Of a stretch of 64,000 bases of DNA, positions 52,626 through 62,679 are shown piece after piece. Position numbers and translations under genes: made by a program. Every line of letters starts with the position of its first letter. Within the stretch, counting starts at the first letter, position 1. This DNA is from Symsagittifera roscoffensis (Eukaryota > Xenacoelomorpha > Acoela > Convolutidae). Location of the stretch: positions 60,551,584-60,615,583 of the forward strand of contig NC_087062.1 of assembly GCF_963678635.1 (NCBI RefSeq). The letters run 5' to 3'. The notes beneath the pieces were generated by a model, which saw nothing but the letters and a program-made list of their open reading frames with translations, made no database searches and was not told where the DNA came from.

Positions 52626-53590
52626 CAGAATATTTTGACCTTCACAGTTTGTCTAATCGTTCAAATAAGGTCGCTAATCTGCTAAAACCGTTAATTTTCA
52701 AGGTTAGCTGCTACGAATTTGAATCTGCATTTTTGTCCATTCTGATCAAATTTCACATACTCCCCGGGCAGCTCGGTCAATGTCCTCATTGAGTCTCGCA
52801 GTTTTCATCAAAATGGCACAGTGTCATCGAACAGAATTTACAAAATGCACGAAATCACTTTTATCCACGTCACATCGACTCACTGCAGAATATAAATGGC
52901 GTCATACTACATCACTATAGTCTTCCAACTTCTCCCACTAATCTGCACTTTCAAGGATATGACTTAAGATAAAACATCTTTTTAGACTTCCAACGTCTAT
53001 GTCTCGATTTAAAATTTTTCTCCTAGGTTTAAAAAGTGTAGGAACGCAAGACAGTCCTGCCAACCCACAAACTAAAATTATCCTAATAAGCTTCTTCCCC
53101 TCGAAAAATTAGTTGTTATTGGTCCTGAATATTAAAATTAAGGAACTCTGTGGTTAGAAGGAACAATGAAATAATCTCCTTTTTCAAGAGATTACCCAAG
53201 CCTTTCATGTCATCACAAAGTGATCAGTCATCCTAGTTGATTAAAAACAGTCATGCAGGCTAGAATATTTATATATACTCTTCGCTCAAGCCTTTCTAAA
53301 TAAATGGTGAGTGTCTCTAAAGCAACTAACTAAAATCATAATGCAAATTTAGAATTGCAACAGATTCTTTAATCTTCAAAACTCAACTAAATGTTTTCAT
53401 TTCAGTTTCAATGGCAAACTAAGTTGCTTTGTTTCCCTATCGAGTTTTTCGTCACATAAAAAACAATTCAGAGTTTTAAAATCTTCTTTTTTGTCGCTTC
53501 TTTGTTTCTTCCTTTGTTCGTCGTTTAGAAGTTCTAAAACTTCTAAATTCTTCTAATTTTCTTTCTTTTTGCATCTTGTTTTTCGGCCAT
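52626..53590. other. Intergenic AT-rich stretch, nothing recognised
   Basis: No open frame, repeat or regulatory pattern was identified. It separates the inverted repeat from the 3' end of the decayed coding element on the minus strand. Confidence 0.5.
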
Positions 53591-53593
53591 TTT

Positions 53594-54280
53594 TCAATGC
53601 TCCTCCTGCGACATTGTCTCCGCACTTTCAGTCTCTGTGTCTTGCAACACGTCGGTAGCTATTCTGACGATGTTGGAAGCAGTCCTCCAACACTTCTGCT
53701 CTTCTACCCTTTGCTTACAACAAGGTAGAGGGTCAACGTTAGATTCTCTGTTTCAGCAGAAGCTGTTGTGGAGGCACAACGTCACGTTCCTCTCCAAGTC
53801 TTCCTTCAACATCTCTTCCTTTTCCCTTCCGTCACATTCACTTGTTCTAGAACTTCTCTTCACGGCGGTGGTCACTGTATTTCGATGAGTTGCAAAAGCT
53901 CGCTTAAAAGCTCCTGCTCCAACGTCCAGCTGATACACACTGTACACTCTGCTGTGCTTCGACATATGCTTTTTGGCATACTCGTACAACCATGCGGTCA
54001 TGTTGACTCTAAACCATGGCATCAGTCGTCTTCTGGCCCATATCTTTTTCACTTCCATCGGAATGTTCAAGATCTTGCATGTTGTCTCAAAAAGATCTAA
54101 GTCTTTTAGAGAATCCAATTCCTGTAACTGTTCTCTCGTCGGCGTCTCTTGTCTATTGTTCTCCTTTACATGAGCTTCCAGCCATCGTATCGCCATCATA
54201 ACTCCTACTATCACTATCGTTTTGGGCTGTGATGAGTCTGTATAACCCATGGAGAGCAGCTCTCCACAGTCCCAGATCAA
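53594..54280 (-). pseudogene. Relic segment O: C-terminal end
   Basis: In frame with N: IWDCGELLSMGYTDSSQPKT, IVIVGVMMAIRWLEAHVKEN, FETTCKILNIPMEVKKIWAR and YSVYQLDVGAGAFKRAFATH. A TGA at 53753-53755 interrupts it, and the frame continues to SAETMSQEEH and a final TGA at 53594-53596. Confidence 0.55.
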
Positions 54281-54304
54281 CGCCAGATTACTACACCCGG
54301 GGTA

Positions 54305-54997
54305 TCACCATGTTTGCAGTAAGCAATTGCAGGAGAACTCATCATGTGTCGTCATGATGCTCCTCCAATTACGTTTTACCGAAGCTTCAACTAGAGGTTC
54401 CACTTCAATCATCACTCGGTTGACTTCATCATTCTCATCTACAGCATTGTAATCTGTGACTGTTGATCCTTTCTGCTTATGTCTTTCGAAGTCACTGAAG
54501 TTCCCACTGGCGTATCCCATGAGCTTCCTTCCCAGTATCGATTCTAATTCCTCTTTGGTTCTCTCCGGAACTGCTGAGAACTTTTTGCACAGTAACTCGT
54601 AAGCTTTTTCTGACATTCTTGCTAGTCTTACGCATTTCGGCACTGAGAAAGCCTGATCCACGATCTTTCTTGTACTCTTTACATCCATGGCTACGAAATG
54701 CACTGGGTATCTGCGATAAGTTTCACTGTGCCGGATGTTCATTTCCGCCTCGATCGCTTCCCTCCATTTTCCTATATGCTTTTGCTCAATCTGCAAAACT
54801 CCTGGGTACACTTCTACACTGATGACCGTGACCATCTCATGCTTCTGTTCTAGATTCAATAGTGACTCTAAAGAACCAAACATGCTGTAGAATCCTAGTG
54901 CAGTCACTAGACTCACCTCGGTTCCTCCATGGCAATCTGCAATCAGTTCCAGTTCTGTTTTCGCCTTCATCACAATGTTCCCAAACAATATCATCAA
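54305..54997 (-). pseudogene. Relic segment N (230 residues)
   Basis: Shifted by one frame relative to M. AKTELELIADCHGGTEVSLV and VSVEVYPGVLQIEQKHIGKW are followed by RRYPVHFVAMDVKSTRKIVD and ELESILGRKLMGYASGNFSD. It ends at TGA, after which the same frame goes on as YPGCSNLALIWDCGELL. Confidence 0.55.
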
Positions 54998-55196
54998 TTG
55001 CTTGTGTTGCCTCTCCAGGGTCTTTACGCAGTCCAGACCTCCACAGATGTGACCTTCTAGTCCACAGACTTCTGCCAGACAGCTGCCAGGTTTGACCCAG
55101 TCCTCTGGTTCCGAGCCAGGCTACTCCACCTTGTCTTCTCCAGTGCTCTTAGAGGCTGTTGTCATCAGATTATAGATGATAATCAGGTCACGCAAG

Positions 55197-55460
55197 TTAC
55201 AGTCTGAACTCTTGTGTCGCTCGTAATATCGAATCGGCATTGGGACTAGGACACCATGATGGTTTCATCAGTTCCCACAATACCATCAACCTCGTTCTCA
55301 GCAGTTCGTCTGAGAATCCCAATCCAAACTCCACTCGGTTGTCCGATTTTGGCACTGAAGGTGCAATCACCTTTTCCTCCAAGACTAGTCCCAGCTTGGC
55401 CTGCTGATTAGCAGCGCTTCTTATCGTTGCAATCCTTGACGTCCAGAATTTTAGCAACAC
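55197..55460 (-). pseudogene. Relic segment M
   Basis: It is in frame with L: LLKFWTSRIATIRSAANQQA, KVIAPSVPKSDNRVEFGLGF and LLRTRLMVLWELMKPSW. Upstream of the ATG the frame also reads FINEDIRDCFFNYQQPV, so coding continued across the stop. It ends at TAA. Confidence 0.5.
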
Positions 55461-55553
55461 AGGTTGCTGGTAATTGAAGAAGCAATCGCGTATATCTTCG
55501 TTTATGAAAGGGTTGTACGCTATCCCTATGATTCCGGATACTTAACTGTACGA

Positions 55554-56285
55554 TTACTTTCTGATTGGTCCACAGTATTCGCTGGATTTTGGTAGTGCTC
55601 CCATAGATTTCTTCAATAGCCTCAGTTCCTTGTTTGAGAACCTCCTCATTTCGTCGATTTTCTTCATCGGTTCTAGTTCCACGGGTTCTTTCATGTTTAC
55701 TCGCATTGGTTTACTCTGATATATATCCAAAATTGCTAGCAAGAGCAAGGCTTTTGCTCGTTCATCGCCTTCTCTTAGCATCTTGACACAAGTGGTCAGT
55801 GCTGGCACTGAAATCTGCTGTATCATAAATCGAACGAAACAGAGAGCGTCTCTCCGCTTCGCGCACGCTACTGCTGCTCCTTCTTGGGTCATCAGATCTC
55901 TCACACTCGTCATTAAAAACACTTTATCCTCTTTTGATCTTTTTCTTTCTTCCGATTCATATTCCCCGCAAGTCAGTCCAATCATACACCAAGCAAACCT
56001 CAGTTGTAGCTCTGTTCTCACATAAGGTATTGCTATCAGAGCGTGTATTTTTGGCATGGTTCTCATCTCTCCTTCAAAGTATCGCAACACTACCGCTCTC
56101 CATGGAAGATTCACCAACTGCTCGATCGTTTCCACGAGCATTTCAGACAATACCAGAGTCCTGTGTGCTTTCTGCTTCAGGGTGGTGCCTTGCATCATCA
56201 TCTCCAAGTAACCTTCCATGGCGCTTTTGTCTTCCAGAGTCATTAAGTGTCCTCCGGCAGAATTCCTGTACTCTAACATCTCCAT
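55554..56285 (-). pseudogene. Relic segment L: helical domain (243 residues)
   Basis: Main frame again: HRTLVLSEMLVETIEQLVNL, RYFEGEMRTMPKIHALIAIP, RFAWCMIGLTCGEYESEERK, VKMLREGDERAKALLLLAIL. It looks all-alpha with conserved-looking Cys and Trp. No family is recognised. It ends at TAA. Confidence 0.55.
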
Positions 56286-56341
56286 GTATCCACCGGCGGG
56301 ATCGTCAATCTATACAGTTTCTGACACTGTCAGTCGGTTAT

Positions 56342-56619
56342 ATTCTACTGGGACTAGCTGTCCTACGACGCTTCCCTTTCCGTGATTCATGGGGACGGTT
56401 TGAAATCTCTCTCCAGATTAGCTAAGTATCTTCATTTCTAACGTCGCTCCAGTCAGAGTGCGGTCACTCCTCTCGGTTAAATTCTACTGGGACTAGCTGT
56501 CCTACGACGCTTCCCTTTCCGTGATTCATGGGGACGGTTTGAAATCTCTCTCCAGATTGGATAAGTATCTTCATTTCTAACGTCGCTCCAGTCAGAGTGC
56601 GGTCACTCCTCTTGGTTTT
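56342..56619. repeat. 139-bp tandem duplication inside the coding relic
   Basis: 56342-56480 is repeated at 56481-56619 with about four mismatches (for example AGATTAGCTAAG against AGATTGGATAAG). The unit length is not a multiple of three, so it shifts the frame. It must be younger than the element. Confidence 0.93.
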
Positions 56620-56699
56620 GTAATCGGTTGACTTTATTCCTGAATGAGAATGGGTGTCACCATCGCTACATCAGTCAATATCCTGTCTGTGCCAAGTAA

Positions 56700-57041
56700 T
56701 CAATCATCACCCTGTCCCAAGTCAATAGCTTCCTCGACGCGTTTTCTTTTCGCTGAGTTGACAGCTTTCATCGAGATTTTGGAATCCACCTTTGTCTTTC
56801 CCGCCTTCCTCAATGTCACCTTACCGCCCAGTTTCATCTTCATTTCATTAATCTTGTCAATCACCAATTTTGATCGCATCTTTCCCTTCCGGGTTCTTGA
56901 CAGATATACCACTTCTCCTTTGTCTTCTTGCGGCGTCATCTTGACAGGAGAGTTTGCCTCACTTTCGTCAGTGGTCGAGTCGATCAACAACTCGCTCAAT
57001 CTCCCCTCACACTCGTCGAGTTTATCAAGGACTTCCCGCAT
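56700..57041 (-). pseudogene. Relic segment K: charged, basic
   Basis: Starts MREVLDKLDECEGRLSELLI (helical, acidic), then Lys-rich (KGKMRSKLVIDKINEMKMKL, SAKRKRVEEAIDLGQGDD) with a KRKR nuclear-signal-like motif. It is in frame with J. Confidence 0.5.
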
Positions 57042-57047
57042 TAGTGG

Positions 57048-57398
57048 TCAGTTGAGACCTAATTTCAAAATAGACTGGGTTCCGTAGCTCTGAACTATTG
57101 TCCAAACCTCTTCCATGAAGGCCACTCTGTCCATTTTGCATCCCGTCCTTTTTTCATGGTCTCTATGATGCACCTCATACTCTTCTTCGGGCAACGTTCC
57201 CAGGAAAATTACTCGGGCAGCGCCTTCTTTTCTTCTTCTCCTTGGTGATTCCATCAAGAGTTTCCGTTCCGTATTTTTAGAATTGCTCGGAGGGCCGCTC
57301 TCCGGCAATTTGCGGTTCATTCCCATAAAGGCCGATGGGAGTTCTAGCGTCGAAGTACCCTCGTTTGCTGGCTCAGTCGTCACTTCAAACGCGTCCAT
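57048..57398 (-). pseudogene. Relic segment J
   Basis: It is in frame with I. It contains a basic cluster (MESPRRRRKEGAA) and EEEYEVHHRDHEKRTGCKMD, and ends at a TGA (57048-57050) after which the same frame continues as segment K. Confidence 0.5.
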
Positions 57399-57482
57399 GC
57401 CGTTCTCAAAATCACAGAGGAAATTTTCAATGTTTAGGCTGGATACTCCTACTGTCGAAGCCTTATCGTCTTCTTTCCCAGC

Positions 57483-57965
57483 TTAATCGGGAATCTGTTT
57501 GCACGGTTCCTCCGAACGACAGCTTCCTTCCTGCCCATCGTCTCGTTCTAGATTCCTTCCTGACTTTGAGGGCCCTCGCTTTTCACCTCTAGTCCCATCA
57601 GGAAATTTCGGTACAATTAGCCTGCCAGCTGACTGATCTTCCTCTTCTCCATGAACTTCTTTGACTTCTTCATGTCCGAAGGGTGCTAGCATGTTTCTGG
57701 TATGTAGGGTTCCTCCCACCGTTAACCCTGGCTTTACGCTCATTACGATTAGGGAGGCTTCTGGTAATTCAGCCTTGCCCCTCATCACCATAGGCGCTAG
57801 GTTCAGTTTCGCCCATTCCTCATCAGACCTCCCAGGCTTTGGATTCGCTGCATTGCTCATTCGTCTTCTCGTTGCTTCAACCGTGTAAGCAAACTGCGTA
57901 TACTGCAGCACTGCGACATTTCTGCCCACAAAACATGGGTCCATCGTCTCCGGGAATTTTGCCAT
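57483..57965 (-). pseudogene. Relic segment I
   Basis: It is back in the main frame: PETMDPCFVGRNVAVLQYTQ, ATRRRMSNAANPKPGRSDEE and ASLIVMSVKPGLTVGGTLHT, then a charged low-complexity tail to TAA at 57483-57485. No domain is recognised. Confidence 0.5.
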
Positions 57966-58167
57966 CCTCCTTTCATTGGTCTCAAAAGCTCACAACCTAG
58001 GAGTTTGCACTGCGGAGACTGCTCCGAGCAACATCCTTCTTATCAGGGGGAATTCCGGGATTTCCTCCGGCAGTTTCTTAAAAACGCCCTAACCCTTCGT
58101 CTCTTCCCTCACCTTGTTAATTGCTGCAGTCAGTTGAGGAAATCTTGTGATCTCTCCGTTCGTTTTG

Positions 58168-58404
58168 TCATAGATTCCAGAGTTTAGGGAAAACTTCAGC
58201 GTGTCCCCTGACCACTTCCCCCACACGATCATGAAAACGATCATCAAAATTGAGGACCGTCATCTCTGGCTCCGATATCCTTGCAACCAATATGTCTTCG
58301 CTCATGAGTTCTCGCAAAACACGCTGCTCACACCAATTCAGCGCACTTCCGTCCACTGCTGATATGAGGTTCAGGTGCAGCACCGACCTCCTGTATGCTT
58401 CCAC
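58168..58404 (-). pseudogene. Relic segment H (different frame)
   Basis: The sequence VLHLNLISAVDGSALNWCEQ, then SEDILVARISEPEMTVLNFD, ending GHAEVFPKLWNL. It is displaced by one frame from G and I, so at least two indels flank it. Confidence 0.5.
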
Positions 58405-58580
58405 CTTAACATCAGTAACTCAAACGTGACTGCAGGTCCTTATACGACCGTCACGAACTCAGTGGCTCCTCTGATCAATGCTAAGGGATCGGTCTTCATA
58501 GCTAAGCTCAGATCGGTTAGTAGGGGAATCCCCCCAGCATGACGTCGCACGTCTTCCTCTCTCTCAATCGTTTCATCCTC

Positions 58581-59924
58581 TCATTTTCCAATGCGATTCT
58601 GCTGCAGGAGGTACTGGGTAAGAGTATGTCGCAAATCTCTTATCTTGTTCCAAGAATCCGTAGATCGTTTCGCGTCGAATTTCCTCACGTTCTTTTTTAT
58701 CTGCTCCGGGTAGCGTGTCAAATTCATCAACCCTCCCAAGTTTCCATGCGTTATCGCAATCAATGTTAGAAGTCCATCCAATCGCAAATTTTGCACTCCT
58801 TCAGTGAGCAGTATCGCTGGTCCTCTCACGAAGTTCTCTGCTCCAAACGTCACAAATAGGGCTATTAATTCAACAGTTGATACTTCTACTACTACTTGGA
58901 GGAATTCCTTTGTCAGGTATCGAGAAAGTGAAGGGTATATTTTCGCCAAGAAGGACGCGGTCCATCCGGCTCCTAGCCCTTCCAACATGCTGTCAGGTCG
59001 TTCAAAGCCCTCTTCTCCCTTTACATTCGGTGTCCAGAAAGTCTCCAGGATCACTTGGCACACTCTGTTCACGAACTCGGCTGATTTTTCTTCAGCATTT
59101 CTGGCCAGGTTTACCTCCTTCACTACGTAAGCACGGATCTTCCTGATCATCACTGGGCCTCGCTCAAAAGCCTCCGCACCCAAAGCTGCTATCCGATGGT
59201 TTAAGTGCAGCCCCTGGTTAGCCTCTGGTTTCGTTCTCAAAACCATCGCCTCCAGATGAGCTCTGGTCTCCTTGGAGTTCTCTCTTCTCTCTCTTCCTTC
59301 TTTTATTTCCATTCCCAGGAACCACAAATCGTTTGACAACGCTGCAATTACTCGATGGTCATCGTCAATTCCCAGCTTTAGTTTGAGTTGTCGACTGAAG
59401 TTGGACAGTTCCAACCCCAGCACTTCGTCTAACACCAACATATGTAGTGAATGGTTCTTAAATCCTCGCATCGCATTCGAGATGTCAGACCACACCGCAG
59501 GTAGTTCAGCTCTGAGTGGCCTCAGATTCTCCATCTCTATTCCGCGGTTTGGGGCAGATGTGATTACATCATATTTTTCTTCCGAGAGCAAAGCCACCAT
59601 TGCATACACGAACTTCAGTCCATGCGGCAGATGTGCATATCCCGGAGACAGTGCAATCACGGCTCTCGGTGATGTTTTAGTGAAGGCACCTTCTTTCAGA
59701 GTGTCTACTACCTCACCCATTGACTCGAGGATATTTTTTATAGCTGGCCATACAGCGGCTTCGGCTGTTGTAGGTTCTCTGAGTCTGCTCAGGAAACCTC
59801 TGCTGTGTAGATGGTCATTGATGCCAGCGAATACAATCGTGATTGGGTTCATTTCTGTATGCCGTTGTACACCGATCGCCATTGACACAGGTTGCATTAG
59901 GTATAGGTCGACCGCTGCCAACAT
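58581..59924 (-). pseudogene. Relic segment G: longest uninterrupted part (447 residues)
   Basis: The start region VDLYLMQPVSMAIG leads to PITIVFAGINDHLHSRGFLS. The G-x-N-D motif (GINDH) resembles block III of SGNH hydrolases. It is followed by VIALSPGYAHLPHGLKFVYA, LHMLVLDEVLGLELSNFSRQ, DDDHRVIAALSNDLWFLGME, and a long helical C-terminal part (YVVKEVNLARNAEEKSAEFV, GLLTLIAITHGNLGGLMNLT, RDLRHTLTQYLLQQN). Such length without a stop in a decayed element suggests either recent decay or retained constraint. I recognise no established family beyond the SGNH-like motif. Confidence 0.6.
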
Positions 59925-59936
59925 TATAACATCAGG

Positions 59937-60143
59937 CTAAAACAGAGACTTGGAGGTATACACGAAGTCTGAACTCGGGACTACCATAATCTTTGCCTTC
60001 CTCATTTCTGCCTTGTCATACGCAGCAAAGATTGTCTCATCTTTTTTGATCGCCTTCAATCCACCGTATCCCGGAACATCACCTTTTGGATTCACTTGTT
60101 TCGGGTACGCTCTCTCTTTTGCGTGTCCTGGGGGTGTTTTCAC
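59937..60143 (-). pseudogene. Relic segment F
   Basis: The segment from KTPPGHAKERAYPKQVNPKG, then DVPGYGGLKAI, to AKIMVVPSSDFVYTSKSLF is in the same frame as segments D and E. A lone TAG at 59937-59939 separates it from segment G, whose frame is identical, so F and G were one protein. Confidence 0.6.
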
Positions 60144-60377
60144 CTGCCTGAATATCTTTACATGTTGACCTATCGGCGCCCTCGTCGTCAGGAATCTTCC
60201 GGGTCTTTCCTCTCAATTTCCTTCATCGTGATTCAATTTCACATCTTGCGATGGTCTTGCATTCACTGGACCCATCGTATTGTTTGAGGGCAGTCCCTTC
60301 AAATCGGCAAATCTCAAGACGGTTGTAGAGCTGAAGTTTATGCCAGCAGCTATTAACGAGTCCACGCCTGATATTGA

Positions 60378-60626
60378 TTACAGTCCGTTGACAGACAAAC
60401 TCGCTCCATTCAACATCCTCATGGCATCTGCTGCAAAGCTCACCGTCTGAAGGTTCAATTTCATCAGATCCTCTTTATACATATGCCAGGGGGAAGGTAG
60501 GGGCCTCGACCACATCCAAGAGCTCCTGTTTGGGCGTCGCTCCTCTCGACTGGTGCTCATCATTTCTGATCTTGTCTCCAATCTAGAGTCGCTGGTTGTC
60601 TCAGCTGTCGGATTTACAGGTCCCAA
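60378..60626 (-). pseudogene. Relic segment E
   Basis: It continues segment D in frame (ETTSDSRLETRSEMMSTSRE, WSRPLPSPWHMYKEDLMKLN, DAMRMLNGASLSVNGL) to a TAA. The frame then continues for tens of codons (DSLIAAGINFSSTT, NNTMGPVNARP) before the next breaks. No domain is recognised. Confidence 0.55.
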
Positions 60627-60629
60627 TCT

Positions 60630-61199
60630 TCACCTGGGATGGATGGTTCTTCTCATTGGTGCTTCCCCCAACCAATCTTGTACTTCTGTCCTTTGAACCG
60701 GCTCGCTAGAGCTTTGCGGCTTGTAGTTCGTCACGGCTGGGACCGATCCCAAACGTGTTTTCAAGTTAGGGGGCACAAAGGTTGAAATCGCCGGTTCAAT
60801 TTCTTCCTTCCTCATCACTCCCGTGTCAAAGAGCTCAACTTCCATTTCATCCAAACGCTCCTGGAAGACTCGGTTCAACCAGGCTTGTCCTTTAACGTTG
60901 TCAAAATGGATCCCATCAGTGGTTAGTCTGGCCTGATCCATGGCTCTCAGTTCGTGTTCAATTTCCATCAGGATCAACCGTCCAGCGTTCCGACTCGCAA
61001 GATATCTCAGGATGTTGTTCCACCTGACGACTCCTTCAATATGCCTTCTTCCTGTTGCTGTTAACGTTTTCGTGCTCATTGGTACGGTGCAGACGGTCAG
61101 TACCGCGCACTTGAATTTAACCCAGAGAGTAGTAAAGATGTCCCAAGTGGCGGTTGCGGCAGGTTTACTGCTGGGCTCCAATTCGATCGATTGAAGCAA
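60630..61199 (-). pseudogene. Relic segment D: SGNH/GDSL-esterase-like domain
   Basis: About 190 residues. VKFKCAVLTVCTVPMSTKTL and RWNNILRYLASRN precede LTTDGIHFDNVKGQAWLN, whose D-x-x-H (DGIH) fits block V of SGNH hydrolases. The order is that of the C-terminal half of such a domain. It is followed by a linker with STFVPPNLKTRLGSVPAV. The TGA at 60630-60632 looks like a C-to-T change of CGA, because the frame goes on as RLGPVNPTAETTSD. Confidence 0.6.
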
Positions 61200-61372
61200 G
61201 CTCTCGGATCCGTATCCGGAACTCCTGTGAAGCTATACTTCAACTGGTTGTTCCTTTGCACGTCAAACACTCGGGACACTTTCCTCGCCGGCATCTCTCG
61301 TATCTTTCTGTCTGGTATCCTAGAGCTCCTTGTTGATGACGTTGCATTACTAACTTCCTCTCTGGTCATCAA
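61190..61372 (-). pseudogene. Relic segment C: lead-in to the SGNH-like domain
   Basis: It is in frame with segment B (REEVSNATSSTRSSRIPDRK, RVFDVQRNNQLKYSFTGVPD, DTDPRACFNR). The frame is lost at about 61190, where segment D takes over in another frame (IELEPSSKPAATATW). A small indel therefore separates them. Confidence 0.6.
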
Positions 61373-61384
61373 GTCTTGGGAGAG

Positions 61385-61714
61385 TTATACTCTGCCCGTC
61401 TCATCGATTTTTCCATAGGGTGCAGTCACCCCGGAACCTGGCGCATTCCTATTGGCAACCAATCGTCCTGCTGTTTCTATCAGCTTTCTCACCGTTTGCT
61501 CCAAGACTGCGTCACCTAAGGTGTCACTCGGGTCCGGGATTGTCACTCGACCAGTTTTAGCCCGGAGTCGCGTTTCCGTCTTTTGACTCATTTCTCGAGG
61601 CGTCAAGAGTTCCATCGGGGACTGCCCAGGAGGAGTATTCCTTGTAGGTATCGCTTTCTCCACGGCTGTCGTCAACGCCAGCCGCTCCGATCGCTCCTTG
61701 TACTCCCGTCTCAA
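61385..61714 (-). pseudogene. Relic segment B: basic linker
   Basis: It is in frame with segment A across a single TAA. It is Arg/Thr/Pro-rich (EKAIPTRNTPPGQSPMELLT, RLRAKTGRVTIPDPSDTLGD) with no recognised fold, and ends at TAA 61385-61387. The next segment continues the frame. Confidence 0.6.
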
Positions 61715-61723
61715 GCGCTCTAT

Positions 61724-62068
61724 TTATTCACCCTGTTTCTTGTTGCAATCCTCAAACAATTTCTTCCACATGTCTCTGTCTTCTTCCATACTGAGCATGG
61801 TCTTAGTCATTTCATCCAGCTCCTTCTTGGTCTTTTCCAGTTCATGTTTCGTCCTATTTAAAATTTGCATGGTTTCATTCGTTTCAACCTCCTCTTCTAC
61901 TCTCGCCCTCTTTGGTGGCACAGTTGCTCTCAGTTGTGAACTAGACGAGGCAGCCTCGTTGTTCATTTCCTGATGCATTCTCCTAAATTCAGGCCTAGGC
62001 TTGGTGGGCAAAGGCATCTCACCTGGTTGGTAGGTCCTTGAACTTCCCAATCCAGGTTCGTTTGCCAA
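61724..62068 (-). pseudogene. Relic segment A: coiled coil with nuclear-signal-like motif
   Basis: About 114 residues. A Pro-rich start (GSSRTYQPGEMPLPTKPRPE) leads to VPPKRARVEEEVE and a heptad-like KTKKELDEMTKTMLSMEEDR. Upstream in the same frame, with one TAG, the sequence reads KCRRHGERGALDRPNMK, so the protein probably began nearer 62150. It ends at TAA (61724-61726), after which the frame continues as IERLRREYKERSE, clearly the same coil. Confidence 0.65.
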
Positions 62069-62180
62069 GTCACTCCCTGAGAGAGCCCCGTTTCTCTACC
62101 TCATCACTTTCATGTTCGGGCGGTCTAGTGCTCCTCTTTCTCCATGTCTACGACATTTGAACTTTATTCTTCGCCGAACC

Positions 62181-62679
62181 TAATTTTGCCACATTTTCGA
62201 CATGAGTATGCCGCTAAATTAGTAAACAAAAAGACTCAAAACTCAAAAATCAAAAAGAAATCATTGAAAAAGAAACAACTAAACTACGATCTGAAATTGG
62301 AATCTTAATCATCCAAAACGTATTGCCATTTTCATTGGCGCATAATAGTTTTTTTTAAAAAAAGAAACCGAAACCAAGGTTTTTTTTTGTTTGAAAAATC
62401 AACGAACCCATCCTTATACTAACCAATCATATTGTTTACTTTTTTTTTCTTTTTTTGGATTTAGAGTTCCAAAGAAAAAAAAACTCAAAATCATTTTTTT
62501 GTTACAATACAATTGCGAGGGTTCCATGTAATCAAAGGAATTACACTCCTTGTACTCCTTACAACCAGCGTCTCAGACTCTCAGAGTCTCAGAGTCTCCT
62601 TACACTCCATGTAATCAAAAGAATTTTTGTCTGACACGTCAAAACGTGAATTAAGTTCAGGAGACATAGTCAATTAAAA
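62181..62679. other. Divergent intergenic interval with short direct repeats
   Basis: It lies between the decayed minus-strand element and the plus-strand ORF at 62680. CCATGTAATCAAA(G/A)GAATT occurs at 62524 and 62607, flanking a TCTCAGAGTCTCAGAGTCTC micro-repeat. Long T-runs are present. No tRNA-primer-binding site or clear LTR end is evident. Confidence 0.6.

Larger units (their letters stand above)
53594..62180 (-). pseudogene. 8.5-kb decayed coding element of unknown family
   Basis: On the minus strand, coding-like sequence is continuous from about 62150 to 53594. Segments between 61199 and 55197 mostly stay in one frame over 6 kb. They are separated by in-frame TAA, TGA and TAG codons (at 60630, 60378, 59937, 58581, 57483, 57048, 55554, 55197 and others) and by a few frameshifts. 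Composition (about half GC, rich in Glu, Arg, Leu) differs from the AT-rich surroundings. Motifs are SGNH-hydrolase-like (DGIHFD, GINDH), a coiled coil, a KRAR signal and basic tracts. I see no reverse transcriptase, polymerase, protease or integrase. The original may have been one very long ORF or a polycistronic set. Confidence 0.7.

Noticed and set aside
54249-61861. Many plus-strand frames of 60-222 codons (for example 59272-59940)
   Set aside because: They are reverse-strand shadows of the long minus-strand relic. Their composition (Ser/Leu/Pro-rich) mirrors the Glu/Arg/Gly-rich sense frame.
53594-62180. A variant genetic code explaining the in-frame stops of the 8.5-kb element
   Set aside because: TAA, TAG and TGA all interrupt the frame, and frameshifts and a 139-bp duplication are also present. 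The nearby host exons use the standard code without internal stops. Decay is simpler.
53594-62180. Reverse transcriptase or RNA polymerase within the relic
   Set aside because: I looked for DD-type catalytic motifs with RT-like surroundings in all segments and found none convincing.
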